Assembly: GCF_050624435.1 (NCBI RefSeq) | Contig: NC_134546.1 | Span: forward strand, 75,061,700 to 75,125,699 | DNA: 64,000 nt | From: Tenrec ecaudatus | Taxonomy: Eukaryota; Chordata; Mammalia; Afrosoricida; Tenrecidae | Direction: 5' to 3' | Shown: positions 11,436 through 22,538 of the stretch, piece by piece | How the letters are laid out: the number at the start of each line of letters is the position of its first letter | Numbering within the stretch: the first letter of the stretch is position 1 | Position numbers and translations under genes: made by a program | Notes under the pieces: model-generated | Databases searched by the model: none | Told to the model about the DNA's origin: nothing | The model's input: the letters and a program-made list of their open reading frames with translations, nothing else

Positions 11436-11769
11436 GGAACCCAACCCATTACTACCCAAAAGTTTGCTGAAGAGGAGGAGGGAGAATTGTTGGACCCATC
11501 TGTGGGCTAGCTGATGGCAGACCTGGGTTCAGATCCCTGGAGAGCCAAAGAGCATGAGCACATCAGAACAATTCCCAAGGGTTGCCAGCATGAGACTGCT
11601 CGTCAACCTCCCACTGGAGGTGAGGAAAACGACAAAGTCCCCACTCACTGCTGGTCTACCCAACTTGGCAGCCGCCAGTGGCCCTGTGTCTGGGTCGAGG
11701 CCAGCAGTGAGCGTGAGGGCTAAGAATCAAGCAAATGAACAGTCTGCACAAAAGTCGATATCACTGGTC

Positions 11770-12003
11770 CAGGGTTGTAGACATTGTTTATCAGCATCTC
11801 GCAAGGAAGATCAGAGCAGGTCGTCTATCAGCATTTTGAAAGGAGATCAGAGTTGACCTTCTATCAGCATCTTGCAGGGAAGATCAGTGGCATCTTGCAA
11901 AGAAGATCAGAGCAGGTCAGACCAGGTCCTCTATCAGCGTCTTGCCTGGAAGATCAGTGGCATCTTGCAGGGAAGTCAGAGCAGGTGGTCTATCTGTATT
12001 CAA
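11770..12003 (+). repeat. Minisatellite, about 36-bp unit, about six copies
   Basis: Consensus halves are TCTATCAGCATCTTGCA and RGGAAGATCAGAGCAGGTC. Some units are shortened to the CATCTTGCA..GATCAG part, giving a two-unit higher-order pattern (full unit ending GATCAGTGG, then a short unit starting CATCTTGCA). Copies differ by point changes and small deletions. Confidence 0.8.
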
Positions 12004-12009
12004 ACGATC

Positions 12010-13190
12010 ATCAATCTAAGTGAGGTGTCAACTAAGTCCACATGGAAGAAGCACATGTGTGATACACAGATCATAACAAAATCCAAATATGATGAAGAGA
12101 AAAACAGCAAAGCTTAAATTGTGAAAAACACACAAAAAATTTTATAGAAAAGTATGTAGGACAGTGGGGGCCCCGAATCCATCTGCAAACCATCTAGTGA
12201 GAGTAATCCTCTGGCATATCCCCTTTAAACACAGGAAAGTGTCTAGAACAGCTTTACTATCAGCCAGAGGTCATTGTAATCTTGATTATGGTAAATCAAA
12301 CCATAGTATAATATGATACTTGTTCAGGTGGCATCTCTTGACTCAACATGAATTTGCTCTAGGTTCAAATATTTCTCATTTTTTCCACTACAGTAATTTC
12401 TTCTCTGGCTTTTATGGTTTTTATTTTTTTGCTTTTAAGATATTGTTGGTGGTATTTTCTTTCTTAATCTTTATTTTTATCTTTATATTCGTATTATTTT
12501 CTTCTTGCCGGTTTGTTTTGGTTTCTGTTGGGTTTCCCAGATTGTGGGGATGTGTGAAGGGGAGGCAGGGACAGTGAGGGAATTGGGGGAGCATACAGTA
12601 AGTGCAGGAGGGGGGAAGAAACACTAGCAATGATTGTGATGATGTCTATGCAACTCATTTTAAAAGCAATTTAACTCTACATAGAAGTGTGTGATATTTG
12701 AATACTGTATGAAGAATATTGCTACTAAAACAAACAAGCAGAAGGAAACCGAACTTGACCAATGATTACCGTGGTTGAAGGAGAAAGCACTGTTGCTTAG
12801 GGATCATTGAGTTTATGTTAATGGTTGTGGATTAATTTGGAAAAGGATATCAGTAATCTTTGTATAACATGAAATGTTTTAATTAATGGCACTGAATTTT
12901 ACATGTAGAAATTGTGTAATTGGAGAGTGTTTTCCTGTGTATATTTTTGCTACAATTACAAAACTTAATTTCATGAATAATAATGAGCACAGGGAAGAAG
13001 AAAATGTTCTAAAATTGAAAGTGGTGATAAGTTCACAACTCTTCTTGACATGATTGAATTATTGAATTGTATGACATGTGGATGACGTACTAATAAAACT
13101 GTTAAAATACTTATCCCTGTAAATACCTGTCATATCTATCTATCATCTATCTATCACTATCAGTATGGAAGTTACATAATTTCATTTCAG
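12010..13190. other. Non-coding, no gene recognised
   Basis: Contains a T-rich block (12380-12530), a segment at 12720-13100 that looks like old repeat sequence, and an imperfect TATC run near 13130-13160. Confidence 0.4.
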
Positions 13191-13199
13191 ATTGAAAAT

Positions 13200-13540
13200 A
13201 TATAATGTGGTGAAATCTAGCCTGTCACTGAGGTCACAGACTGATGGTACCTCCTTGTGGGCATGGTTTTCTCATAAGGAGGAACATTGGAACCCCACGC
13301 CACCCCCAAATTTTGTGTCTTCATCTTTATGCTGTACAGACATTGGATCCACAAGAGTTTGCACCTAATATCATGTGATATTCCTGCATTCTGCATCATT
13401 GCATGTGGCTGCATGAGTCTAAAGAGGAACGCATGGACTAGTATCGGACTCATGGACTTGAGTTGGATTGGGCTGGTATATTTTTTGTTAATATGTAATT
13501 ACTTCTTCATATAAAGCTATTTCTTACATATAAGTGAGTG
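13200..13540 (+). repeat. Medium interspersed repeat, copy 1
   Basis: One of five or six copies of a family of roughly 350-740 bp, depending on copy and inserted microsatellites. Shared words are GTGGGCATGGTTTTCTC, GGATCCACAAGA, CATCATTGCATG, CATGAGTCTAAAGA, TGGACTTGA and the end GTTT.ACTTCTCT. Other copies are at 16.61, 28.29, 36.13 and 57.69 (minus) kb, possibly 31.09 (minus) kb. The class is not assigned. Confidence 0.6.
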
Positions 13541-13889
13541 ACTGGTTTGACTTCTCTGGACAACCATGTCAAACACAAGCAATCTGTGTCTGTTAATCTG
13601 TCAATCTACCGTCTATCTACCTATCACTTATGCCTTAACAGAAAAACAAGTGTGCACCGTAATGTTAGAGATTAGGGGAATCAAGAACATTACAAAGATT
13701 ATAAATGATAGGGAATTTTTACACTGCAACCAAATAGCTTCAACATTAAAAATAGTATCTAAAAACAATTAGTCTCCTGTCACTTTATTTATTGAGTTTT
13801 AAGGACTTGGTTCATATTTTGAATATAAGGCCATTATCTCAGTTGTTTTCTACAAATATACCCTTTCCATGATTTTTACTTTATATTTC

Positions 13890-14035
13890 TTAGAAGTGTC
13901 TTTCATAGAACCCATAACCCAATGTCATTGAGTCTATTCTGACTCACAGCCATGCTGTACTAGGTTTTGTGACTGTTAATCTTTACGAGAAGAGAACAGA
14001 AAAACTAGGTTAACTCAAACTGACTTTTTCAGTTA
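13890..14035 (-). repeat. AfroSINE fragment, antisense
   Basis: Antisense AfroSINE tail: CCCAATGTCATTGAGTC then TATTCTGACTCACAGCCATG, the inverted form of the family's GAGTCGGAATCGACTC-type 3' box. Confidence 0.55.
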
Positions 14036-14154
14036 GCCGTACAATGACTATGACACACATATGACACCAATATGCTGACTGAAAGTGAAGAGATATTGAG
14101 CACTCACTGATGGATATCAATGATTACAGCCTTCAGTGTGGTTTATATTTAATT

Positions 14155-14280
14155 ATAAAGAAACCTGAAAATGATTAGGGCAAAGAATGTGCAGATGTGC
14201 TTTATACGATTGATGTATGTATATGTATGGATTGTGATAAGAGTTGTATGAGCCCCTAATAAAATGTTTAAAAAAAAAGA
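14155..14280 (+). repeat. L1 3' UTR tail
   Basis: ATTAGGGCAAAGAATGTGCA..GATTGTGATAAGAGTTGTAT..CCCCTAATAAAATG followed by A's. This is the last about 120 bp of the local L1 family. Confidence 0.75.
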
Positions 14281-15740
14281 AACCTGAAGTCCTCTCAAGT
14301 GGTTAAATTAAAAAATATCATGATAAAATGAAAAATTAGTGCAGTCAAGGAATTTATTTCACTTAAATCTATAATCAATATCAATGCAAGAAACATAACA
14401 AGGTATAATGAATTTCTAAAAAAAAAACTCTTTGAATTTTTAAGTGCATTTTTTGGGACTATGGTATGACTAACTCCAGCCATGGCATTCTCTATCACCT
14501 GATATAGGTAAGAAATGTTGACAATGAATTTTAAAAGACCAATGAAAACTTAACATATTTGAATTATGGTTTTGGCAAAGATTACTGAATATACCACAGA
14601 TTTCAAGAACTAGCAAATCTGTTTTGTACTCCTTAGAATTTCCATAGAAATAAAGATGAAGCAAATTTGCCTGGTTTACTTTTGTTTCAGAGAGAAAGGG
14701 TCTCTAATTTTTTTTATAGAATTCATAGACCTGTGTATATAAAACTATCTGCATATCACTCTCTTGCTCACAGCCCAGGAAGGTGAATTTAGGTCACATA
14801 GTTCAACAACTAATCTCTTCCCTTATGTCATTGTTCTATCATTTTAAGTAGATTATAAATGTATATAGAGTTTATACACGCAGGTACACACACATAGTCT
14901 AATTTTTTGAAATCTTCTGGTACTTGGCATTTCTCCATAGCTTGGTACTTGGCATTCTCTCAATCAGCTTCTATTTCAGGTTGGTACTTCAGAGGACAGA
15001 AAAGCCAATTTGATAAACTATTTAGACACCAATTTGATAAACTATTTAGACACTGAAATTTGTGCATGTCATATAGTTTAAATGAAACATATATCATGTA
15101 AACAATATATATATAATTTAAACTAACTGTCATTTTGTTCTTTGGCTTTCTTGAGGTGCACAGCAACTACATTGGGAGGACCCTCAGGAGAAACAGTGGT
15201 GCTCCAGGTGTGCTGAAACGAGATTTGGGCTTTAGTTATGGCTTAGCTCTCATCTTACAGCCTTGGGTAACAAGAGAGGTGACTGTATGAGAGTATCATC
15301 TTCACGCACTCATTAGATTCTCAAGGAGAAACTGCATGTGATCAGGGATCAGACCTTCTCCTCCACATAATGTCTTAATCACAGAGTCATTAAATAACAA
15401 AGTAGTTGTAATTTTAAGATGTAAAGAATTATGCATTTCTCTACAACAGTAGAAAAGTGGAATAAATATGAGTGTCCTTTCATTGGGCCCACATTACTTT
15501 ATAAATTCCAAATTGGAGAGTACTAAGGGCAACTGGATTGAATGACTGACCAAATATCACCCTGTAGCTTGGGGCGGTGGAAAAGAAACCCATGCTATTG
15601 AGTGTAAAGTCCAAGTTGTTGACTTCCACAGTTTAAGGAGAATTTTCCAGCTTATTAAGAATATTTGTTGCATGCTAAATAAGAGCATTCCATTCAGAGA
15701 GATACTATCAATAGATTTACACCTCAGATTTCATGTTCTC
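14280..15740. other. Non-coding, contains a 24-bp perfect tandem duplication
   Basis: AT-rich sequence with no gene. The 24-bp unit at 15006-15029 is repeated exactly at 15030-15053. Confidence 0.5.
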
Positions 15741-16611
15741 TGTCATGAACTTATCTGAGACTATCATGACCATCACATTTAGAGATGAAGGTGACCTGGA
15801 CTAGTCAGCAGATACACACAGTCTGGGATTTAATTTGGTCAGACATTCCCCAGCAGCAGATGGCATGAGGTGGTACTTTGTTGAAAAGACCAGTATCAAG
15901 TGATGCCATTCCAGCCTATGTGTGAAAAAAGAACCAATCCCGCAATTTCTAAATGACACACACAAGCATGACTGTGTTTAAATATCTGGATATTGATCAA
16001 AGATATGGCTCTTTCTGACAAAGCAGTTATTTATTCCCCTTAACAGCAACTGGCTCAAAGAAGGCCAGGTGAATTTGGCTAAAATTTGGTTAGTTGTGAT
16101 GTAATACAGACACTATAACCAAACAGAAAACAAGTGAGGGAGGCCAACTCTAACTCTGGGACACTTTTGAGACCTAGGATAGGAAGGAGAGAAATGAAAA
16201 GTGAACCACGGTGTGCAATTAGCTTTAAAATGCGGTGTTTTGAGTTGCTACTTCTTAATTGTCAAACTAAAAAATTTTCCACAATGCTCAATCTGTGAGT
16301 TTGGGTAAACAGAAATTAGAGTCCTGTGCCCAGAGCATAAATGAAGATACTGAATTTGAGGATGCTGACATTTCAGATGTACCAGGGTCACTTGGGTAAA
16401 GGGCATTAACAAAAGTGTTCATAGTCATTCTCCAAATGTTGTGGACCTGTTTCCTGTAGGAAGCACAGGCCTACATTTGAATCCAGAGTCTCTGTTCAGT
16501 AGTCAGCAGGCGTCTTCCCATTGAAGATGTGACTCACTGGTTTTGGCTTTTATCTGCCCCTTCTGGTAAGTGTTGATTTCTCATTCACTGCTCTGGCAGA
16601 CCTTGCCACTT

Positions 16612-17245
16612 TAAGTGTCAACTAGACTGGCATAGTGTAATATTGGGTGTTCTCTAGTAAACAAGTAGAGTCTCTTCTCAGAGATATCTGAGAGGTTATT
16701 GAGTTAAGACCTTGCTTTGTCTTGTGAGTTACATCTGTAGTTCATTTTAATTTATCTATAGAAACTGAGACTGGATGTAGATCAGTGAGATAGTAAAAGT
16801 TTATCGCACCAACCTGGCCCATAAACACCTGTGAAATTAATTGAAAGACGGAGAGATAAATGGCTCAGTGAGCCTCGACTTTCTTGTTCTTGGTCACTTG
16901 CTCTCTGATGGTCAGACCAGGGTGCAGCAGCCTTAGCCAGTTCCCTGATTCAGCTGTCAAGATTCACTTCCTGCAAGACATCCTTGAGGAAAAGCCACAT
17001 AGACCTGCCCTGGTGCAGCCCTGGGTGCTGGAACAGCCATGTGGAAACCCCTGCCAGTGCTGAGCTGCTTACACTCTCACTGACTCGGCTTTCCTCCTGC
17101 AGTAGGCATCATTGCATGTGTTTTCTGAGATCGAGGACTTCGTACGTAGGATGTTGTCGGACATTTGGACTAATGTTGGACTTATAGGCTTAAACAGCAC
17201 TGGGTTGGGATACTTTCTAAATGAACATGTACCCTTTATATAAAA

Positions 17246-17316
<71 letters not shown>

Positions 17317-17355
17317 CTGTGGATTTGCTTCTCTAGTCTATGCAGAGTAACACAG
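16612..17355 (+). repeat. Medium interspersed repeat, copy 2, with internal (AT)n
   Basis: Matches the family at 28.29 and 36.13 kb (GTCAACTAGACTGGCA start, TGGAAACCCCTGCCAGTGCTG, CATCATTGCATGTGTTTTC, end TTCTCTAGTCTATGCAGAGT). It is interrupted by the dinucleotide run at 17253-17314. Absent from the paralogous block at 38-41 kb. Confidence 0.65.
17253..17314. repeat. (AT)n microsatellite
   Basis: Uninterrupted AT dinucleotides, about 31 copies, inside the medium interspersed repeat. Confidence 0.98.
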
Positions 17356-17884
17356 TTAGGAAGTGGGTGTCAGATTTATGTTGCTTGTTGGAATGGTGGT
17401 GGTTTGTGATGACCACAAGCCAAAGAAAACCCCCAAGAACTTGGAGTAAGTATATTTAGAGATCGCCGAGTGTCAAGAAAGAAAATGGGTTTGGGAAAGT
17501 GTGAGGTAATGAAGACTCCCGGATCTTTTCAAGAAGTAGATCCTGTTCACTCAGAAATGCACAAGATGTATTGGAGTCCAAGGCAAGAGAAGAGCGATGG
17601 GGGGCAGGATGGTAAGAACCTTGGACTTAGGAATAGTTGGCTTTCCTTTGATCTTTACCATACACATCTGAAGAAAAGTTCTTAAAAGTCCACTCTTATT
17701 GCAGACTGAAAGGCTAATTACCTTATGGTGGTCGTAGAACAAAGAGTGGAGCCTGAACTCAATCCTTCTCTATTGATAAGTCCAGGGCTCCACCACACTG
17801 CGCATTATTCTCCAGGCCCTAGGGTGGAATTCTCCTATCCAGCTGTGAAGGCATTCAGTTCTCTTGAAATAAAGTTGTCTAAAT

Positions 17885-18310
17885 ATGATGTTGCTGGATG
17901 TTCTCCTGTGCCTGTTGACAGTTCCCGCAAAGTGAGCGTCTCAGTATCAGGTCCGGGTCTATAGTGGATGATAGTGACAGAAAGGCCAACTCTCTCTTTG
18001 TCAAGGTGTCTTGTCTGAGGTGCAGCTACAGGAATCAGTTCCAGGACCAGTGCAACCCTTCCAAAGCTCTCACTAATGGCACTCTCTCTTGTTACTCCAC
18101 CACCAGTGGTTACTGCTGGCCCCAAATCCTCCATACATTGGTAATGGGAATGTGGTGGATGGGATTCAAACGATGTGATGATAATGCAAAAGATAACCCA
18201 TCCTTCCAAAGTCAATTCCCCATCACTAGAGACACATCTAAGAATCAGTTCTCCCTGCAGCTGAGCTCCATGACTGCTGAGGACACAGCCGCGTATTACT
18301 GTACAAGGAA
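17885..18310 (+). pseudogene. IGHV pseudogene, clan II (IGHV4-like)
   Basis: Heavy-chain V segment of the IGHV4 type. Leader exon 17885-17931 encodes MMLLDVLLCLLTVPA. The donor is shifted: where the paralogue at 40.8 kb has G|GT, this copy has A|AGT, so the nearest usable GT adds one base. Splicing to the acceptor at 18005/18006 then runs into TGA just before the V region. FR1 starts EVQLQES but shifts frame before the first Cys. FR2 no longer reads W-[IV]-R-Q. FR3 is well kept ([25 protein letters not shown]). The upstream octamer position reads CTGCGCAT (17798-17805) instead of ATGCAAAT. Promoter, splice site and frame are all damaged, so it is not expressible. It is paralogous to the open V at 40.8 kb. 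Confidence 0.9.
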
Positions 18311-18349
18311 CACAGGGAGGGGAAGTCAGTGTGAACCCAGACACACACC
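18311..18349 (+). promoter_or_regulatory. V-RSS (23-bp spacer), imperfect
   Basis: Heptamer CACAGGG (18311-18317, consensus CACAGTG), spacer of exactly 23 bp, nonamer ACACACACC (18341-18349, consensus ACAAAAACC). The heptamer keeps the critical CAC. Confidence 0.85.
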
Positions 18350-18371
18350 TCCCTGCAGGGGAGACATTGGG

Positions 18372-18384
18372 CACCAGGGGGCAC
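18372..18384 (+). promoter_or_regulatory. CTCF-like motif downstream of V-RSS
   Basis: CACCAGGGGGCAC followed by TAAGG, close to the CTCF core CCACnAGGGGGCGC. It starts 23 bp after the nonamer of the adjacent RSS. Confidence 0.6.
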
Positions 18385-18489
18385 TAAGGCCCCACAGAGC
18401 ACAGGATTCACATCAGGAGCAGGGGCAGATGGCTTCAGGGCTGTCTTCCTTTTGTAATCAGTGATTCTTCTACAGCCACAGCTTCCCTA

Positions 18490-19035
18490 GGGAATCTTTT
18501 CTCTATTTTAAAAAAGAATTCTGTGCCTACTGATATCTGTAAATTCAAAAGTTGTATATTAAAGAGAGAAAACATTCTATCTCACAGCAATACAAGGAAG
18601 GCCATCTGAAATGTAGGTTTTCCCCCTGTCAGCCTTGGTGCAGTCAATTTACCCTCCTCGTTCTTTTTTTTTTTTTTTTTACCCTCCTCATTCTAAAGAA
18701 GAAATTAAAGTTTTTACTTAGTAGTGTTCCGCTAAGAAAACCACGTCAGTGCAAGTGAGAATCATGAAGTAATTATGAAAGTTAATTATTTATAAGGTAT
18801 GGTTCAAGCAGTGTTAAGAGTGGGGGAAAATGCCTAAATTTGTGTTAAGGAGATTCCCAAAGCAGTAAATTCTACTGTGCAATTTACAAAATTCCTAATG
18901 ATATAAGGATTCATCCTCCCAGCAGAGCAATAAAATTTGAGCCGTTCCATTGTTATTCTACAGCAATTCAATGCACACCAGAAGGAAGCATGCCTAGTCC
19001 CACACCCTCCTTAAAAGGAAAACAAAAACTACAGG
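18490..19035. other. Non-coding, no gene recognised
   Basis: Low-complexity T run at 18664-18680. Nothing else could be supported. Confidence 0.5.
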
Positions 19036-19037
19036 AA

Positions 19038-19205
19038 GGAAGACTCTGAAAGAGATGAATTGACACATGACTGGAACAATGGGCTCAGATATAATTATTG
19101 TGAGGAGGCCAAAGGACCAGGCAGTACTTTCTTTTACTCCATGCAGATTCACAGTGAGTTAGAACTAACTCCATAGCACCTAACAATAACAAACACCACA
19201 TGATC
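19038..19205 (+). repeat. RTE/BovB-type LINE 3' end
   Basis: GAATTGACACATGACTGGAA.CAATGGGCTCAGA..ATTGTGAGGA..GACCAGGCAGT, then a SINE-like GAGTTAGAACTAACTCCAT end. Same 3' module as 1.26 and 41.88 kb. Confidence 0.65.
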
Positions 19206-19589
19206 CTATCAAAATTTGCTAAATTTGAGCCCACGGTTGTAGCTTGAGTTTCAATCTGTTTCCTTGAGGACTTCAAAGAAGGATATGCTTTCTCCATGGA
19301 CATTTCAGTCAGCCTGCAGTCTGTGGACACAGTCACTTATGACTATGTAGGAAACAGTTAAAATCCACCTCATGGGAATGTCAGAACCCCAGCAGGGTAA
19401 GGCAGCTGTGCTGGGAATGGACAGGGACAGGGCAAATTGTTTGCAGATTTTAATTGACTTACTGGTTATATTTTTGTGAAAAAGGAAACTTGCACTTCAT
19501 GTGACATATTTCAGTTATGGGCTGTTAAACTAAGTCCACAAAATGGAAGGGGACATGCTTCATGACTCAGGTCATACTATGAAGTCATA

Positions 19590-19990
19590 AATCTTCTATC
19601 ATCGAATCAATCCCAACTCCTAGGAATCTGATATACTCTTTTCTGGAATGTAAACCTCCATGGGATAAATGACTTGAGTTTTCCCCAGTTGCTGGATTAT
19701 AGACATCCAAACCACAATTACCTCCAGGGTTTTTATATGCTCATAGTAATTTAAAAAAAACAAACAAAAACAACCAGGTGTAGATTTAGTTTCCATGGAG
19801 AGGATCCTGACTTAGTGTGGCCCATTGTGTGCATAGTAGAACTGCTTTTTTATGTTTTAAAGGCTGAGAGCATTGGGGTTTAATTCACTAAGCCTAACTT
19901 CCATAACTTCCAAGTCACTGCTGGGAGAGTTTGAATCAATAACTATTGGGTTAGCAGTGCAGTGCTTATTCATTTGCTTCACTTGGAGAT
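19590..19990 (-). repeat. AfroSINE, antisense, diverged and interrupted
   Basis: CATCGAATCAATCCCAACTC at 19600 and GGGTTAGCAGTGCAGTGCTTA near 19950 (words shortened) are the inverted 3' and 5' parts of an AfroSINE. The interior is diverged and may hold an extra insertion. Confidence 0.5.
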
Positions 19991-20560
19991 TCCATAGCGA
20001 CCAATGTAATAAAATTAAAGGTACAAAAATACACCTATATATCTAATGTAGGTTGATTTTCTAAAAGAGTGATAATTCATCCAGAGAAGGGTTTCTTCAA
20101 CAAATGGTTGTGGAAGCATTTGACATTCACATGCAAAACAATGTGTCAGGATCAATGTTTTGGACTATGCAACAGCAAGAAGAAGAACAATTCAAAATGG
20201 GCTAAGAATGTAAATGAGAACAATGAAACCACACTGTTTGTAAAAGGAATATAGAGGTGTGGTCTCAAGACCCAGTTTGTAACCAGAAATGATCGTATAC
20301 GTCAATGGAAGCATACAACATAAAAGATAATTGTGATCAAAGTTTACACTGCCCCAAATCTCGATATGAACAAGGGTCATAAGCACAAATGTGGATAAAA
20401 CAGATTTATAAAATATATTTTTCAATAATTTGACTTTTAGTAGATGTAATCTGAAACAATACCAGCATCATAGTAATAAGCTGCCTTTGTGGTGGTTGTT
20501 TTTGTTAGGGGGAATTGGGTCAGACTAAGAATATCTCAATAAAAGAGAAGAAAGCATAAC
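19990..20560. other. Non-coding, no gene recognised
   Basis: A-rich sequence. The frame at 20069-20254 has no recognisable domain. Confidence 0.45.
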
Positions 20561-20584
20561 TCAATAGTTTGCCATCCTCAAAAG

Positions 20585-20700
20585 TGCTGTGATGTATGAG
20601 CCCACGTTTGCAATGATTGTGTCAACCCATCTTTAACGGTCTTCTGCCTTTTCCTGTCCTACTTTACCAAACATGCTTGTTACAGGGTGGGCACACAGAG
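20585..20700 (-). repeat. RTE/BovB-type fragment, antisense
   Basis: GAGCCCACGTTTGCAATGATTG then GTCAACCCATCTTTAACGGT resembles the antisense RTE segment at 24.3 kb (GTCAATCCATCTCAGTGAGG). Confidence 0.45.
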
Positions 20701-21074
20701 GGCTCATATTACCCAAAGGCTGTTGCCAGATTGTGCATAAATCAGGTACATTCTAAACATTCTAAGTTTTATTTCTCATGCCTGGGAAAAGCGGGGGGCA
20801 TGGGCGGGGGGTGGGGACCCTTCCTCCAAAATGTCTGTCTGTCTCCCCTTTGTTCTCACAGTTTATATATACAGGTTGAGTGAAATGATTTTATAGACAG
20901 ATTCAAATCTTCAAATGACAAAAAAAATTGGGTAAACGAAGTTTTGTTTTACAAAAGGTCCTATGTCATAGAGGTTCAATAACTTAGGGGACTCGAAATC
21001 TCCTGGAGATAGTTGAGGTTTGCGGGTTCTAACTCTTAATATGTGAGTAGAGAAAGGTTGATAGTACTCAGATG

Positions 21075-21087
21075 AGAATTGAGTCTT
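21075..21087. repeat. Target-site duplication, left copy (L1 insertion)
   Basis: AGAATTGAGTCTT, repeated exactly at 21851-21863 on the other side of the L1 3' UTR insertion. Confidence 0.85.
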
Positions 21088-21850
21088 GAGTGGAGACCCA
21101 AGGCCCAAGTGTCGGCCAATGGAGATCCCCACATAGAGGCATTTAGGAGAGGAGATGGGTTAATTAGGGTGCGAGGTAGTACCGATGAAGAACACAGCTT
21201 TCCCCCAGATCCTGGATGCTTCCTCCCCACAACTACCATGATCCGAATTCTACCTTGCAGGCCTGGATAGGACAGAGGCTGTACACTGGTACATATGAGG
21301 GCTGGAGGTACAGGGAATCCAGGGTGGATGATACCTTCAGGACCAAGGGTGTGAGGGACGATGCTGGGGGAGTGGAGGGTGAGTGGGTTGGAAAGGGGGA
21401 ACTGATTACAAGGATCCACATGTGACCTCTTCCCTGGGAGAGGGACAGCAGAGAAGGGGGGAAGGGAGACTCCGGATAGGGCAAGATATGACAAAATAAC
21501 GAGGTATAAATTCCCAAGGGCACATGAGGGAGGGGGGAAAGGGGAGGGAGGGGAAACAAAAGAGGACCTGATGCAAGGGTCTTAAGTGGAGAGCAAATGC
21601 CTTGAGAATGATTGGGGCAGGGAATGTATGGATGTGCTTTATACAATTGATGTATGTATATGTATGGATGGTGATAAGAATTGTATGAGTCCCTAATAAA
21701 ATGTAAAAAAAGAAAAGAGGAGAAAAAATGATTAGGGCAAAGACTGTACAGATGTGCTTTATAAAATTCATGTATGTATATGTATGAACTGTGATAAGAA
21801 TTGTATGAGCCCCTAATAAATTGTTAAAATTAAAAAAAATAAAAAAATAA
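21088..21850 (+). repeat. L1 3' UTR insertion with compound (double) 3' tail
   Basis: A 5'-truncated L1 of the local family. After its normal AATAAAATG and A-rich end (about 21713) it continues through AGAAAAGAGGAGAAAAAATG into a second complete family tail ending at about 21845. The whole unit is bounded by a 13-bp target-site duplication, so both tails arrived in one event. The same join is present in the opposite-strand copy at 42.3-42.79 kb. Confidence 0.85.
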
Positions 21851-21863
21851 AGAATTGAGTCTT
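21851..21863. repeat. Target-site duplication, right copy (L1 insertion)
   Basis: Exact copy of AGAATTGAGTCTT at 21075-21087, directly after the A-rich tail. Confidence 0.85.
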
Positions 21864-22419
21864 TTTGGTATCCATGTGAATCTGTGCTTGGACACCATTA
21901 CAGGATGCTCTGTGAGACAAGACGGAAGGGTTCATCTTAGGATCACAGCTATGGAAGATTTCTAGTTAACTTGTGTCTTGACAAACTATACCATTCTACT
22001 AATTAGGATGCTTCCAAAATATGTTATATTTCCATCATAAAATAATAGGTGTAGACTCCCAAGAGTCCCTCGTTGAGCTTAGGTTCACAGCGATGGAATA
22101 TTTCTGGTCACGTTATAGCTCAACAAACTATACAATTGTCTTAACTAAGATTCTTCTGAACTGGTTCAGTTCCTTCATAAAATAATAGGGGTGACTCTTC
22201 ACATCCCTCCTATCATGATGCCCATCTCCAGGGAATAGTCCCTAATGGTAGCATGTTCAAAGTAGAGGGAAAATGTTGCTTTTAAGTATGAGTGTGGTTG
22301 TCCTTCTAAAACATGTTTGTTCTTCTAGCAATCCATGCCGTGTTCAATACTCTTCACCAGTAACGTGCTACTTATACCTGATGGAGAACAGGAACCGGGC
22401 ATTCCAGAACTCGGCTTGT

Positions 22420-22427
22420 ATGCAAAT
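22420..22427 (+). promoter_or_regulatory. IGHV octamer ATGCAAAT
   Basis: Perfect octamer (OCT1/OCT2/OCA-B site) 112 bp upstream of the leader ATG at 22539, the normal spacing for an IGHV promoter. Confidence 0.9.
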
Positions 22428-22538
22428 ACAAGCGTGATATAGGGTAAAAAGCTGAAATCATGTCCCCATAGACACCATTCATTGAGGAAAGTGCCATATA
22501 GGTTACACATAAACCCCCGAGACAAAACTCCACTCGTC

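Larger units (their letters stand above)
15745..18480 (+). repeat. IGHV block A (paralogous to 38.0-41.4 kb)
   Basis: Upstream flank, V segment and 3' flank are collinear with the block around the V at 40.8 kb. Matches include 15.74-16.1 versus 38.03-38.37 kb, 16.33-16.45 versus 39.3-39.43 kb, and 17.47-18.45 versus 40.31-41.4 kb. Later insertions differ: the medium repeat at 16.61 kb here, the LTR-like element at 38.48 kb in the partner. Confidence 0.7.

Noticed and set aside
17221..17409. Frame with Ile-Tyr repeats
   Set aside because: Translation of an (AT)n microsatellite inside an interspersed repeat.
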